Below, one piece after another: positions 57,463 through 64,000 of a stretch of DNA of 64,000 nucleotides (position 1 is its first letter; each line of letters begins with the position of its first letter). Origin of the DNA: Jonquetella anthropi DSM 22815 (lineage in GTDB: Bacteria > Synergistota > Synergistia > Synergistales > Dethiosulfovibrionaceae); NCBI RefSeq assembly GCF_000237805.1, contig NZ_CM001376.1, positions 1,292,349-1,356,348 of the forward strand, read 5' to 3'. The translations under genes were made by a program, and so were the position numbers. A model generated the notes under the pieces. The model saw nothing but the letters and a program-made list of their open reading frames with translations, did not search any database and was not told the DNA's origin.

Positions 57463-59307
57463 TTACTCGACTGTGACGCTCTTGGCCAAGTTGCGGGGCT
57501 GGTCGATGTTCCGGCCGCGGATCAGCGCCGAGTGGTACGCGAACAGCTGAAGCGGCAGCAGGGTCAAAAGCGGCGAGAAATCGGCGCTCACTTCGGGCAC
57601 GAAGATCACCACGTCTGCCGCGTCTGGCTGAACCGGCCGGCCGTCGACCGACGCGCCGTCGGTGGTAACCAGGATTACCGGTGACTTTCTGGCGATGCAC
57701 TCCTGCATGTTGGAGAGGGTCTTCGCCAAGAGCTCGTCGCCGGGGGCGACGACAACCGAGGGCACGGTCTCGTCAAGCAGGGCGATCGGCCCGTGCTTCA
57801 TCTCGCCGGCGGCAAACGCCTCGGCGTGAACGTAGGAAATCTCCTTGAGCTTAAGCGCTCCTTCCATCGCCACGGGGAACGAGACGCCCCGCCCTAAAAA
57901 CAGGAAGTCCCGGGCGAAGCTGAACCGTTCGGCGACGCTGGAAATATCACCGCACCGAGCAAGGGTCTGGTCCATCTTCCACGGCAGGCGGGACAGCTCG
58001 ACGACAAAGCACTTCAGGTCGTCCTGGCTCAGGTCTCCGCGCAGACGGGCGAGGGCAAACCCCATCAGCACGAGGGTAATCACCTGAGACGTGAACGTCT
58101 TCGTGGCCGCGACGCCGACTTCGATGCCAGCCCGAAGGTCGATGACGTCGGCTGCTTCCCGGGCGATGGACGAGTTCACCTGATTCGTCACGGCGACGGC
58201 ATAATGGCCTCGGGATTTAGCAACTTTGAGGGCAGCCAACGTGTCGCTGGTCTCGCCAGACTGGGAGACGAAGACGGCCAGCGTTTTCGTGTTCGTTCGG
58301 TCAGGTCTTGACCGGTACTCGGACGCCACGTCGACGGTCATCGGCACGGACAGATACCGTTCGAGAATCCGCTGGGCGACCGTTGCCGCGTAGCATGACG
58401 AACCGCAGGCGACAAACTGGAGGGCTCGCAGCTCCTTGGCCTGTTCGGGCGTCAGGGACAGCAGCCCGTCTAGGACGAGACCTTCCGGCGTCAGCCGCCC
58501 TTCAAGGACGTTGCGGACGACGGCGCTCTGCTCGTAAATTTCCTTCAGCATAAAGTGGGCGTACCCCGCCTTGTCAATCATCGACGGGGACACGTCAAGA
58601 GCCTGAGGCGTCCTGCTGTGCGGCTCGCCTTCCAGATTCCAGAACTCGGCTCCGCTCGGAGTCAGCCGACACAGCTCTCCCTCTTCGAGGAAAACGACCT
58701 TGTCGGCGTACTCGGCCAAGGCGGGAACGTCGGACGCGCAGAGCGTCTCTCCGTCGCCCAACGCTACCACGAGCGGCGCGCCTTTTCTGGCGCAGTAAAT
58801 CTCGCCGGGCCTGTCGGCGAACATGATGACCAGCGCGAACGCGCCTTCGAGACGGCCGAACAGCTCGCCCAAGGCTTTCAACGGGTCGCCCGCGTACAGC
58901 CTGCCAAGGGTCTGAGCGACCACTTCCGTGTCCGTGTCGGAGACGCACTCCACCCCGCTTTCTTTCAGCTGGGCTTTCAGCGCGACGTAGTTTTCAACGA
59001 TTCCGTTGTGGATGATCGCCACTTTGCCGGCGGCGTCCATATGGGGATGGGCGTTGACTTCCGTCACGCCGCCGTGCGTCGCCCACCGGGTGTGCCCCAT
59101 GGCACAGTGACAGTCGAACGCGCCGGCTTCGTGAAGGCGGTCTTTCAGCTGAGCTACCTTGCCGACAGTTTTTGTCACGCGAATTTTTCCGCTCTCAAGG
59201 CAGGCGATGCCTGCCGAATCATAACCGCGGTACTCCAGGCGCTCCAGCCCAAGCAGTACCAAAGGAACAGCCTGCTTGTGGCCGGTGTACCCTACAATTC
59301 CGCACAT
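57463..59307 (-). CDS. glmS: Glutamine-fructose-6-phosphate aminotransferase
   Basis: A 614-residue enzyme making glucosamine-6-phosphate, the first step to UDP-GlcNAc. The N-terminal glutaminase has the nucleophile Cys directly after Met (MCGIVGYTG). Two SIS sugar-isomerase domains follow (CGSSCYAA, SQSGETSDT), and the C-terminus is the usual ...LAKSVTVE. The ATG at 59307 (GGAGG upstream) exposes the Cys correctly; an in-frame start 18 bp earlier would not. Expression is controlled by the glmS ribozyme in its leader. Confidence 0.97.
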   Translation of the reverse strand: MCGIVGYTGHKQAVPLVLLGLERLEYRGYDSAGIACLESGKIRVTKTVGKVAQLKDRLHEAGAFDCHCAMGHTRWATHGGVTEVNAHPHMDAAGKVAIIHNGIVENYVALKAQLKESGVECVSDTDTEVVAQTLGRLYAGDPLKALGELFGRLEGAFALVIMFADRPGEIYCARKGAPLVVALGDGETLCASDVPALAEYADKVVFLEEGELCRLTPSGAEFWNLEGEPHSRTPQALDVSPSMIDKAGYAHFMLKEIYEQSAVVRNVLEGRLTPEGLVLDGLLSLTPEQAKELRALQFVACGSSCYAATVAQRILERYLSVPMTVDVASEYRSRPDRTNTKTLAVFVSQSGETSDTLAALKVAKSRGHYAVAVTNQVNSSIAREAADVIDLRAGIEVGVAATKTFTSQVITLVLMGFALARLRGDLSQDDLKCFVVELSRLPWKMDQTLARCGDISSVAERFSFARDFLFLGRGVSFPVAMEGALKLKEISYVHAEAFAAGEMKHGPIALLDETVPSVVVAPGDELLAKTLSNMQECIARKSPVILVTTDGASVDGRPVQPDAADVVIFVPEVSADFSPLLTLLPLQLFAYHSALIRGRNIDQPRNLAKSVTVE

Positions 59308-59339
59308 TCCATATCCTCCTTGCACGACAAAGCGAAGCG

Positions 59340-59476
59340 CGGCCGCCCTTTTGTCCGCCGATCGCCCGACGTCTTTGTGGACAGCCTTGAGGGAATCGCT
59401 TCCTTCCCCGAGGGAACCCGCCGAAAATTTCGATAACCCCCGACCTCGTCAACTGCTCTTCGCAGTTCAGGCGCTT
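59340..59476 (-). ncRNA. glmS self-cleaving ribozyme/riboswitch
   Basis: In the 281-bp glmM-glmS gap the reverse strand reads AAGCGCCTGAACTG (from 59476), then GTTGACGAGG (59453-59444), then TTATCGAAATTTTCGGCGGG (59436-59417) and later GGACAAAAGG (59356-59347). These are the conserved core blocks of the glmS ribozyme, in order and spacing. Cleavage is expected between 59475 (A) and 59474 (G) of AGCGCC, activated by glucosamine-6-phosphate, which lowers glmS mRNA. Recognised from memory of the consensus; no covariance search was run. Confidence 0.85.
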
Positions 59477-59518
59477 CCATCGTCCGCGTCTTTTCTCCCC
59501 TTATCACCTCCCTGACGT

Positions 59519-59567
59519 AAGAAACAGCAGGGAAACGGCCCGGCGACAGCCTGCCCGTTCCCTGCCC
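59519..59567 (-). terminator. Weak terminator-like hairpin after glmM
   Basis: Reverse strand GCAGGGAACGG pairs with CCGTTTCCCTGC (one bulge), followed by TGTTTCTT. It may partly separate glmM from the ribozyme-glmS transcript. Confidence 0.5.
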
Positions 59568-59588
59568 TAAAGCCTGCAATTCCGGACG

Positions 59589-60956
59589 CTATGCCTCGCG
59601 AATCAGCTTTTCCAACACCTGAGACGTCTGAAGAAGCTGGTCTGGGTCGTCGCACTCCACCAGCAAGCGGATGAGCGGCTCTGTCCCCGACGCCCGAAGC
59701 AGAACCCGTCCCGACGTTCCCAGATCCCGATTAGCCTGATCGACCGCCGATTTCACGGCCGGGCTCTCCATCGCGCGATCCCGGTCCGCCACGCAGATGT
59801 TCACGAGCCTCTGAGGGAACGGGTGGAACTCATCCGACAGACCGGTCGTCTGCCAACCCATCTCCCGACAGGCCCTCAGAAACGCCATGGCAGTGCAGAG
59901 CCCGTCGCCAGTTTTGGTGAACGCGTCAACAATGACGTGCCCGGACTGCTCTCCGCCTAGGCGGGATGCGGTGCTCCGCATCATGTCCAGAACGTACCGG
60001 TCGCCGACGGCGCAGCGGAACACCTGAATATCCTCTTTTGACAGTTGGCGTTCCAGCGCCCCGTTGCTCATGACCGTCGCAACGACCCCGCTTCCCAACA
60101 GGTCTTCTCGCTTCAGCCACGTGCCCAAAACCCAGAGAATGACGTCCCCGTCGATCACCCGGCCCAGCCGGTCTACCATCAGCACTCGGTCGGCGTCGCC
60201 GTCGAAGGCTATTCCCAAATCGAACCCCGACTCTTTGACCGCGTTTTTCAGCGTCTCCAGGTGCATGACGCCGGACTTTTCGTTGATGTTCAACCCGTTG
60301 GGTTTGTGGCCAATGATCAATGCGCGGCATTTCAGCCGGCGCAGAAACGGCTCCATGACGACTGACTGAGCGCCGTTAGCGCAGTCGAAGACGATCTTCA
60401 TGTTGGACAAGTCGTCGCCGGCCAAAACGGACAAACTGTGCTCGGCATACTCGACGGCAAAACTGTTGTCAGAAAGAATTTCTCCTACCGACGCGCCGGT
60501 CGGGCGCCAGTCGTCGATCAGCTCGTCGCCCAAGTAATCTTCGATTGCCAGCTCGTCGCTGTCGCGAAGCTTCTGTCCGGCTCCGTTGAGGAACTTAATC
60601 CCGTTGTACTCCGGCGGGTTATGGGACGCGCTGATAATGCCACCGCCCTGAGCGCCGAAAGCCGCAACCGCCAAGCTGACCGCCGGCGTCGGAAGGACTC
60701 CCAAACGAACGACCTCTGCCCCTGCCGACGTCATGCCGGCCGTCAGAGCGTTTTCAAGCATCAAACCAGAACGGCGGGTGTCCCGCCCGACGACAATCTT
60801 TGGACGGGGCTCTCCCCGCTCGGTCAGAAAAAGCACATAGGCCCGTCCCAGCCTCAACGCCATTTCCGGCGTCATTGATCCTCGGTTGGCCACATCCCTC
60901 ACGCCGTCAGTGCCAAAAAGGCAACGAACTCTCTGGCTGCCGTCAGTTTTTTCCAT
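59589..60956 (-). CDS. glmM: Phosphoglucosamine mutase
   Basis: A 455-residue alpha-D-phosphohexomutase of the GlmM subfamily. It has LFGTDGVR at the N-terminus, the phosphoserine S111 in SASHNP, the metal loop DGDADR (about 251) and the C-terminal RASGTEP. It converts glucosamine-6-phosphate to glucosamine-1-phosphate for UDP-GlcNAc. Gene order cdaA-cdaR-glmM is conserved widely, and CdaR and GlmM modulate the cyclase in relatives. AGGAG precedes the ATG. Confidence 0.96.
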   Translation of the reverse strand: MEKTDGSQRVRCLFGTDGVRDVANRGSMTPEMALRLGRAYVLFLTERGEPRPKIVVGRDTRRSGLMLENALTAGMTSAGAEVVRLGVLPTPAVSLAVAAFGAQGGGIISASHNPPEYNGIKFLNGAGQKLRDSDELAIEDYLGDELIDDWRPTGASVGEILSDNSFAVEYAEHSLSVLAGDDLSNMKIVFDCANGAQSVVMEPFLRRLKCRALIIGHKPNGLNINEKSGVMHLETLKNAVKESGFDLGIAFDGDADRVLMVDRLGRVIDGDVILWVLGTWLKREDLLGSGVVATVMSNGALERQLSKEDIQVFRCAVGDRYVLDMMRSTASRLGGEQSGHVIVDAFTKTGDGLCTAMAFLRACREMGWQTTGLSDEFHPFPQRLVNICVADRDRAMESPAVKSAVDQANRDLGTSGRVLLRASGTEPLIRLLVECDDPDQLLQTSQVLEKLIREA

Positions 60957-60979
60957 CGTCGGTTCTCCTGTCTTCTTCT

Positions 60980-62206
60980 CTAATCCTTCGCTATAACACG
61001 AACCGTCGCCGGCTCCACAGTCACGGACGAGATCCCGGGAATGCTTGAATCGTACTCGAGGCGCACCGGCACCCGAATATTCCGCGTGACCACGTTCGTC
61101 ACGTCCACATAGGCCAGAGCCTTCAGCTTCTCCAACGTCACGTCAGAGGATTTATTCTGCTCAAACTGCACGCGAACCGTCACCCTGTCCGGGTCAGCGA
61201 TCCAGCCGTCAAACGGCGACGTCCCTTCCTGCCTGATTTCAAGCGGGACGCTTTCAAAAACCTTTTCTTCCTGTCTCGGCCCAATTGTGACCGACACTTG
61301 AACGCTTTTTTCTCCGACCAGCTGGAACGGACTCGCCGGGGGTACAACGCGCAGCTTGACTGATGTAGTTTCTGTCAGCCCGTCCAAGTTCAGCGGCTCG
61401 GTATGAAGGTCAGGAACTTTCCCAGTAAAGCCCTCCGTCCCAGTGACTGATACCGTTGGCGGGGATATTTCGACGTTCTTGATCATCAGGTTCTCCGGCA
61501 GCTCGCCGGTCGTGTCCAGCTTAACCGCCGCCGGCAGTTCAGGCAGTCCCTTTTGGAACTTTCCGAAGACTTTAACCGTTGCAGGTACAGCGTCCAAATT
61601 GCCCCAAAAACCGCGCGGCAACTGAACGGTCAGGTTCCACGGCCCGCCAGCTTCCAGCTGAGCGAGAGTCGGCCGCACAACCACGTGGGTCAGAGCGCCG
61701 ATTTCGTTCTGCCGGCCCCGAACGGTTACCCTCTCCGGCTCAACCGTCTGATCCCGGAGCGTGTACCCTTCCGGCATGTCCTTTGGCGTCTCGACGCGAA
61801 CAAGTACCTGACGCTCAAGCAGCTGCGACAGGTCAATTTTTACCGACGTGGGAGAGACCGACACGATCTCAATTCTTGCCGGGCCGGAAACTCGGACCGG
61901 CAGCTGCACCTGTCCGGCCTTCAAGCCCGCCAAGTCGACGTCGGTCACTATCGAGTCCGGCTTCATGGCTGCGACGGCTCGCCGTTCGCCCTTGACGGTC
62001 ACCACGACTGTTCGGACAGACGGCGTTACCAGCAAATTCGACGGCGGGTTTGAAAACTCCAGTCGGACGTCAAACTCCTTGATGACCGACTCGTCTCGCC
62101 CTCCGACGACGAAAAACCACAGGACAGACGCCACCATCAGGGAAAAAACCTGCAGAAAGATTTTCGACTCCAGAATCTTGTTCAGGTTCACGTTCAGTCT
62201 GATCAT
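60980..62206 (-). CDS. cdaR: YbbR-domain protein CdaR
   Basis: A 408-residue protein with an N-terminal membrane anchor (about 17-36, FLQVFSLMVASVLWFFVVGG) and about four YbbR beta-repeats outside the membrane. Each contains a VTVRG/VSVTG-type strand (PERVTVRGRQNEI, PPTVSVTGTEGF). It binds and tunes the diadenylate cyclase CdaA in other bacteria. It starts 8 bp after cdaA. Confidence 0.9.
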   Translation of the reverse strand: MIRLNVNLNKILESKIFLQVFSLMVASVLWFFVVGGRDESVIKEFDVRLEFSNPPSNLLVTPSVRTVVVTVKGERRAVAAMKPDSIVTDVDLAGLKAGQVQLPVRVSGPARIEIVSVSPTSVKIDLSQLLERQVLVRVETPKDMPEGYTLRDQTVEPERVTVRGRQNEIGALTHVVVRPTLAQLEAGGPWNLTVQLPRGFWGNLDAVPATVKVFGKFQKGLPELPAAVKLDTTGELPENLMIKNVEISPPTVSVTGTEGFTGKVPDLHTEPLNLDGLTETTSVKLRVVPPASPFQLVGEKSVQVSVTIGPRQEEKVFESVPLEIRQEGTSPFDGWIADPDRVTVRVQFEQNKSSDVTLEKLKALAYVDVTNVVTRNIRVPVRLEYDSSIPGISSVTVEPATVRVIAKD

Positions 62207-62214
62207 GGCGGCCT

Positions 62215-63036
62215 CTAGTCATCCCCCAGCGAGCGGATCTCGTCGTGCAGGCTTTCCAGCAGCGACTGCTGGGTCTGATCCGCGCCGGCAAAGTACTGCA
62301 CCAACAGCTTGCGAATCTGCGCGTCCTTCAGGTCCTGGGACAAACGCCCGTTGATCGCCATGGAGATCTTACCCCGCTCCTCGGATACCACGAGGGATAT
62401 GCAGTCGGAGACCTCTGTGACGCCGATCGCCGCCCGGTGGCGGGTTCCAAGCCAGCGGGACAGGTCGGCGTTCTCGGTGAGCGGAAGGTAACACCCGGCA
62501 GCGATGATCTCGTCGGTGTCCAAAATGACAGCCCCGTCGTGAAGGGGGTTATTGACCCAGAAAATTGAAATCAGCAGTTCCTGAGTTATCTCCGCGTTCA
62601 GCTTGACGGCCGTGCTCCAAAAGTCCTTGAGGCCGGTCGTCCTCTGGAGGACGACCAGCGCGCCAATCTTGTGCGCCCGAAGGTACGAGAGGGCCTTGCC
62701 TACCTCGTCGGCCATCGACTCGCCGCGGGCCAGCGCTTTCTGCCGACGCCATATGCCGCCGCGGCCCAGCTCTTCCAGGACCTTGCGGAGCTCAGGCTGA
62801 AAGATGATGGGCACGGCGAAAAACAGCAGGCTCAAAATTTGGTTGAGTAGCCATGACAGGGTGTCAAGAGCCAACCCGCGGGCGATGAAACTCAAAACCG
62901 TCACGAGGAAAAAGCCTTTTACCAGCTGAAATGCCCGGGTGTTCCGAAGGAGAAGGAGCACCCGATAAATCATATACGCGATCACCAAGATGTCGACACA
63001 ATCCTGCCATCTCAGGTTGCGGAGCATCTCGCTCAT
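62215..63036 (-). CDS. cdaA: Diadenylate cyclase CdaA
   Basis: A 273-residue membrane enzyme making cyclic di-AMP from ATP. Three N-terminal helices (about 15-80) precede the DAC domain, with the catalytic DGA (D167-A169) and RHR (R199-R201) motifs. It heads the cdaA-cdaR-glmM-glmS cluster, linking c-di-AMP signalling to cell-wall precursor synthesis. Confidence 0.96.
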   Translation of the reverse strand: MSEMLRNLRWQDCVDILVIAYMIYRVLLLLRNTRAFQLVKGFFLVTVLSFIARGLALDTLSWLLNQILSLLFFAVPIIFQPELRKVLEELGRGGIWRRQKALARGESMADEVGKALSYLRAHKIGALVVLQRTTGLKDFWSTAVKLNAEITQELLISIFWVNNPLHDGAVILDTDEIIAAGCYLPLTENADLSRWLGTRHRAAIGVTEVSDCISLVVSEERGKISMAINGRLSQDLKDAQIRKLLVQYFAGADQTQQSLLESLHDEIRSLGDD

Positions 63037-63092
63037 CTGGCAGCCCCTCCTCGCAGACCTTTCTACCGTCTCATCATATCACACCGGCCCGG

Positions 63093-64000
63093 TCACTTGC
63101 TTCCGGCGCCCAAGTTAACCCGCCCCTCGTAAATGAGGCCTTTCCCCGAGTCGACCGTGATGATGCTGTCGTTTTTCAGTTTGTCGGCCACCCCGGCAGC
63201 CCCGACGACGGCCGGTATTCTCAGCTCAAGAGAAACAATGGCCCCGTGGCTCGTCAGCCCGCCTTCCGCCGTGACAACGGCGGCCGCTTTTTCCATGGCC
63301 GGAATGAACGACTTGTCGGTTTCCTCGGCGACCAGAATATCCCCGGGCTGGAACCGATGCAGATCTTCCGGCGTGCGGCACACGCAGGCGCGTCCGGTGA
63401 CGACGCCGGGCAAAACGGGAAGTCCGCTCGCCACAATTCGGCCTACAGTTTGAACCTGAATCAGGTTGGTCGTTCCGGGGACGTCCAGCGGCACCCCGGC
63501 AGTCACCACGACCAGATCCCCCTGATTGACCAGACCGGCGGCCAAGGACGCTTCAACGGCCCGGGCCACCGCCTGTTCCCCGTCGCTGGCGGTGGGGCAC
63601 AAGACCGGAACGACGCCCCAACACAGGCACAGCTCCCGGGTCGTGCCAACCGACGGCGTGGTGGCCACTATCGGGCAGGACGGGCGGTACTTGCTCACAA
63701 GCCGGGCGGTCGATCCTGACTTCGTCAGGGAAATGACCGCGCTGGCGCCGAGCTTTCGGGATATCTCCACAGCTGCCATAGCCACGCCGTCGGGCACCCC
63801 CGCCTCGACTGGAACTTTCAGCGGGCGCTGCCAGCGGCGAAGTTCTTCCTCGCTGCGGACGACGATTTTCGCCATGGTCTGAACGGCCAGAAGGGGATAT
63901 TTTCCCGCCGCCGTTTCGCCGGACAGCATGACCGCGTCGGCGCCGTCCAAAACGGCGTTGCTCACGTCGTTTGCCTCAGCCCGAGTCGGCCGCGGGTTGC
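63093..64000 (-). CDS. pyk: Pyruvate kinase, C-terminal part (cut by window edge)
   Basis: The reverse strand is open from the right edge to a stop at 63093 (302 codons). It begins [19 protein letters not shown] and continues [17 protein letters not shown], the conserved end of the pyruvate-kinase barrel, then the alpha/beta C-domain. It ends with an extra PEP-utilising (swivelling) domain containing [22 protein letters not shown]. This extension occurs in Bacillus-type and related enzymes. The N-terminal half lies beyond the window, so a GTG at 63965 is not the start. Confidence 0.95.
   Translation of the reverse strand, partial: NPRPTRAEANDVSNAVLDGADAVMLSGETAAGKYPLLAVQTMAKIVVRSEEELRRWQRPLKVPVEAGVPDGVAMAAVEISRKLGASAVISLTKSGSTARLVSKYRPSCPIVATTPSVGTTRELCLCWGVVPVLCPTASDGEQAVARAVEASLAAGLVNQGDLVVVTAGVPLDVPGTTNLIQVQTVGRIVASGLPVLPGVVTGRACVCRTPEDLHRFQPGDILVAEETDKSFIPAMEKAAAVVTAEGGLTSHGAIVSLELRIPAVVGAAGVADKLKNDSIITVDSGKGLIYEGRVNLGAGSK

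Noticed and set aside
1-64000. CRISPR arrays, rRNA genes, insertion sequences
   Set aside because: I saw no regularly spaced repeats, no rRNA signature and no transposase. The only regular repeats are coding (54.2-54.35 kb).

Overview
The window looks like chromosome from an anaerobic, diderm, amino-acid and peptide fermenting bacterium, most likely a member of the Synergistota. This is inferred from gene content, since no 16S gene is present. A TamB-type outer-membrane assembly protein points to a diderm envelope. A class III (oxygen-sensitive) ribonucleotide reductase points to anaerobic growth. There are many peptidases, amidohydrolases and carboxylate or peptide transporters. Protein-coding DNA is GC-rich, except for a clearly AT-rich block at about 17.0-19.6 kb.

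Layout. 1-16.96 kb is a housekeeping core: tamB (cut by the left edge), a small glutaredoxin, an MFS exporter, a phosphomannomutase, the rpsF-ssb-rpsR-DUF2232-rplI-dnaB operon, an FtsB/DivIC-like protein, argS, a secreted protein, secA, pgsA and nrdR. About 17.0-26.8 kb is a decayed integrative element. It has a tyrosine integrase, two RelE-type toxin-antitoxin pairs, an orphan YefM/Phd-type antitoxin with its own promoter and operator, and a Trb-type conjugation cluster (trbE'-trbJ-small ORF-trbL-trbF-trbG-trbI') that is beheaded in trbE and cut short in trbI. 26.8-36.2 kb returns to core genes: yqeY, rpsU, hinT, mtaB, prmA, a pseudopilin, a PTS enzyme I, a YchJ-like protein, a DUF1846 protein, and a two-gene secreted-protein operon whose second gene carries an in-frame UGA. 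36.2-39.2 kb holds the anaerobic ribonucleotide reductase genes. 39.5 kb holds an unassigned small RNA gene. 40.5-53.7 kb is mostly peptide and amino-acid scavenging, including an abgAB-abgT-like operon. 53.85 kb has tRNA-Asn. 54.1-57.4 kb has a repeat protein, tpx and a second S9 peptidase. 57.4-63.0 kb is the cdaA-cdaR-glmM-glmS cluster with a glmS ribozyme, followed by pyruvate kinase (cut by the right edge).

Main points for a second look. (1) The class III ribonucleotide reductase appears split. NrdD ends after its zinc motif and lacks the glycyl-radical segment, and a 47-residue protein beyond nrdG carries that segment (RVVGF...WNKGK). (2) In the trb remnant, TrbJ and a convergent 60-residue membrane protein in the trbK position share a near-identical C-terminal tail encoded with different codons, which implies selection on the peptide. 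(3) A secreted protein at 34.8-35.1 kb has an in-frame UGA followed by a hairpin that fits bacterial SECIS geometry, so it is either a selenoprotein or a nonsense mutant. (4) A glmS ribozyme lies in the glmM-glmS gap. (5) The nrdD promoter is overlaid by an NrdR-like operator, and nrdR is in the same window. (6) An orphan promoter-hairpin-terminator unit at 39.46-39.58 kb looks like a new small RNA.
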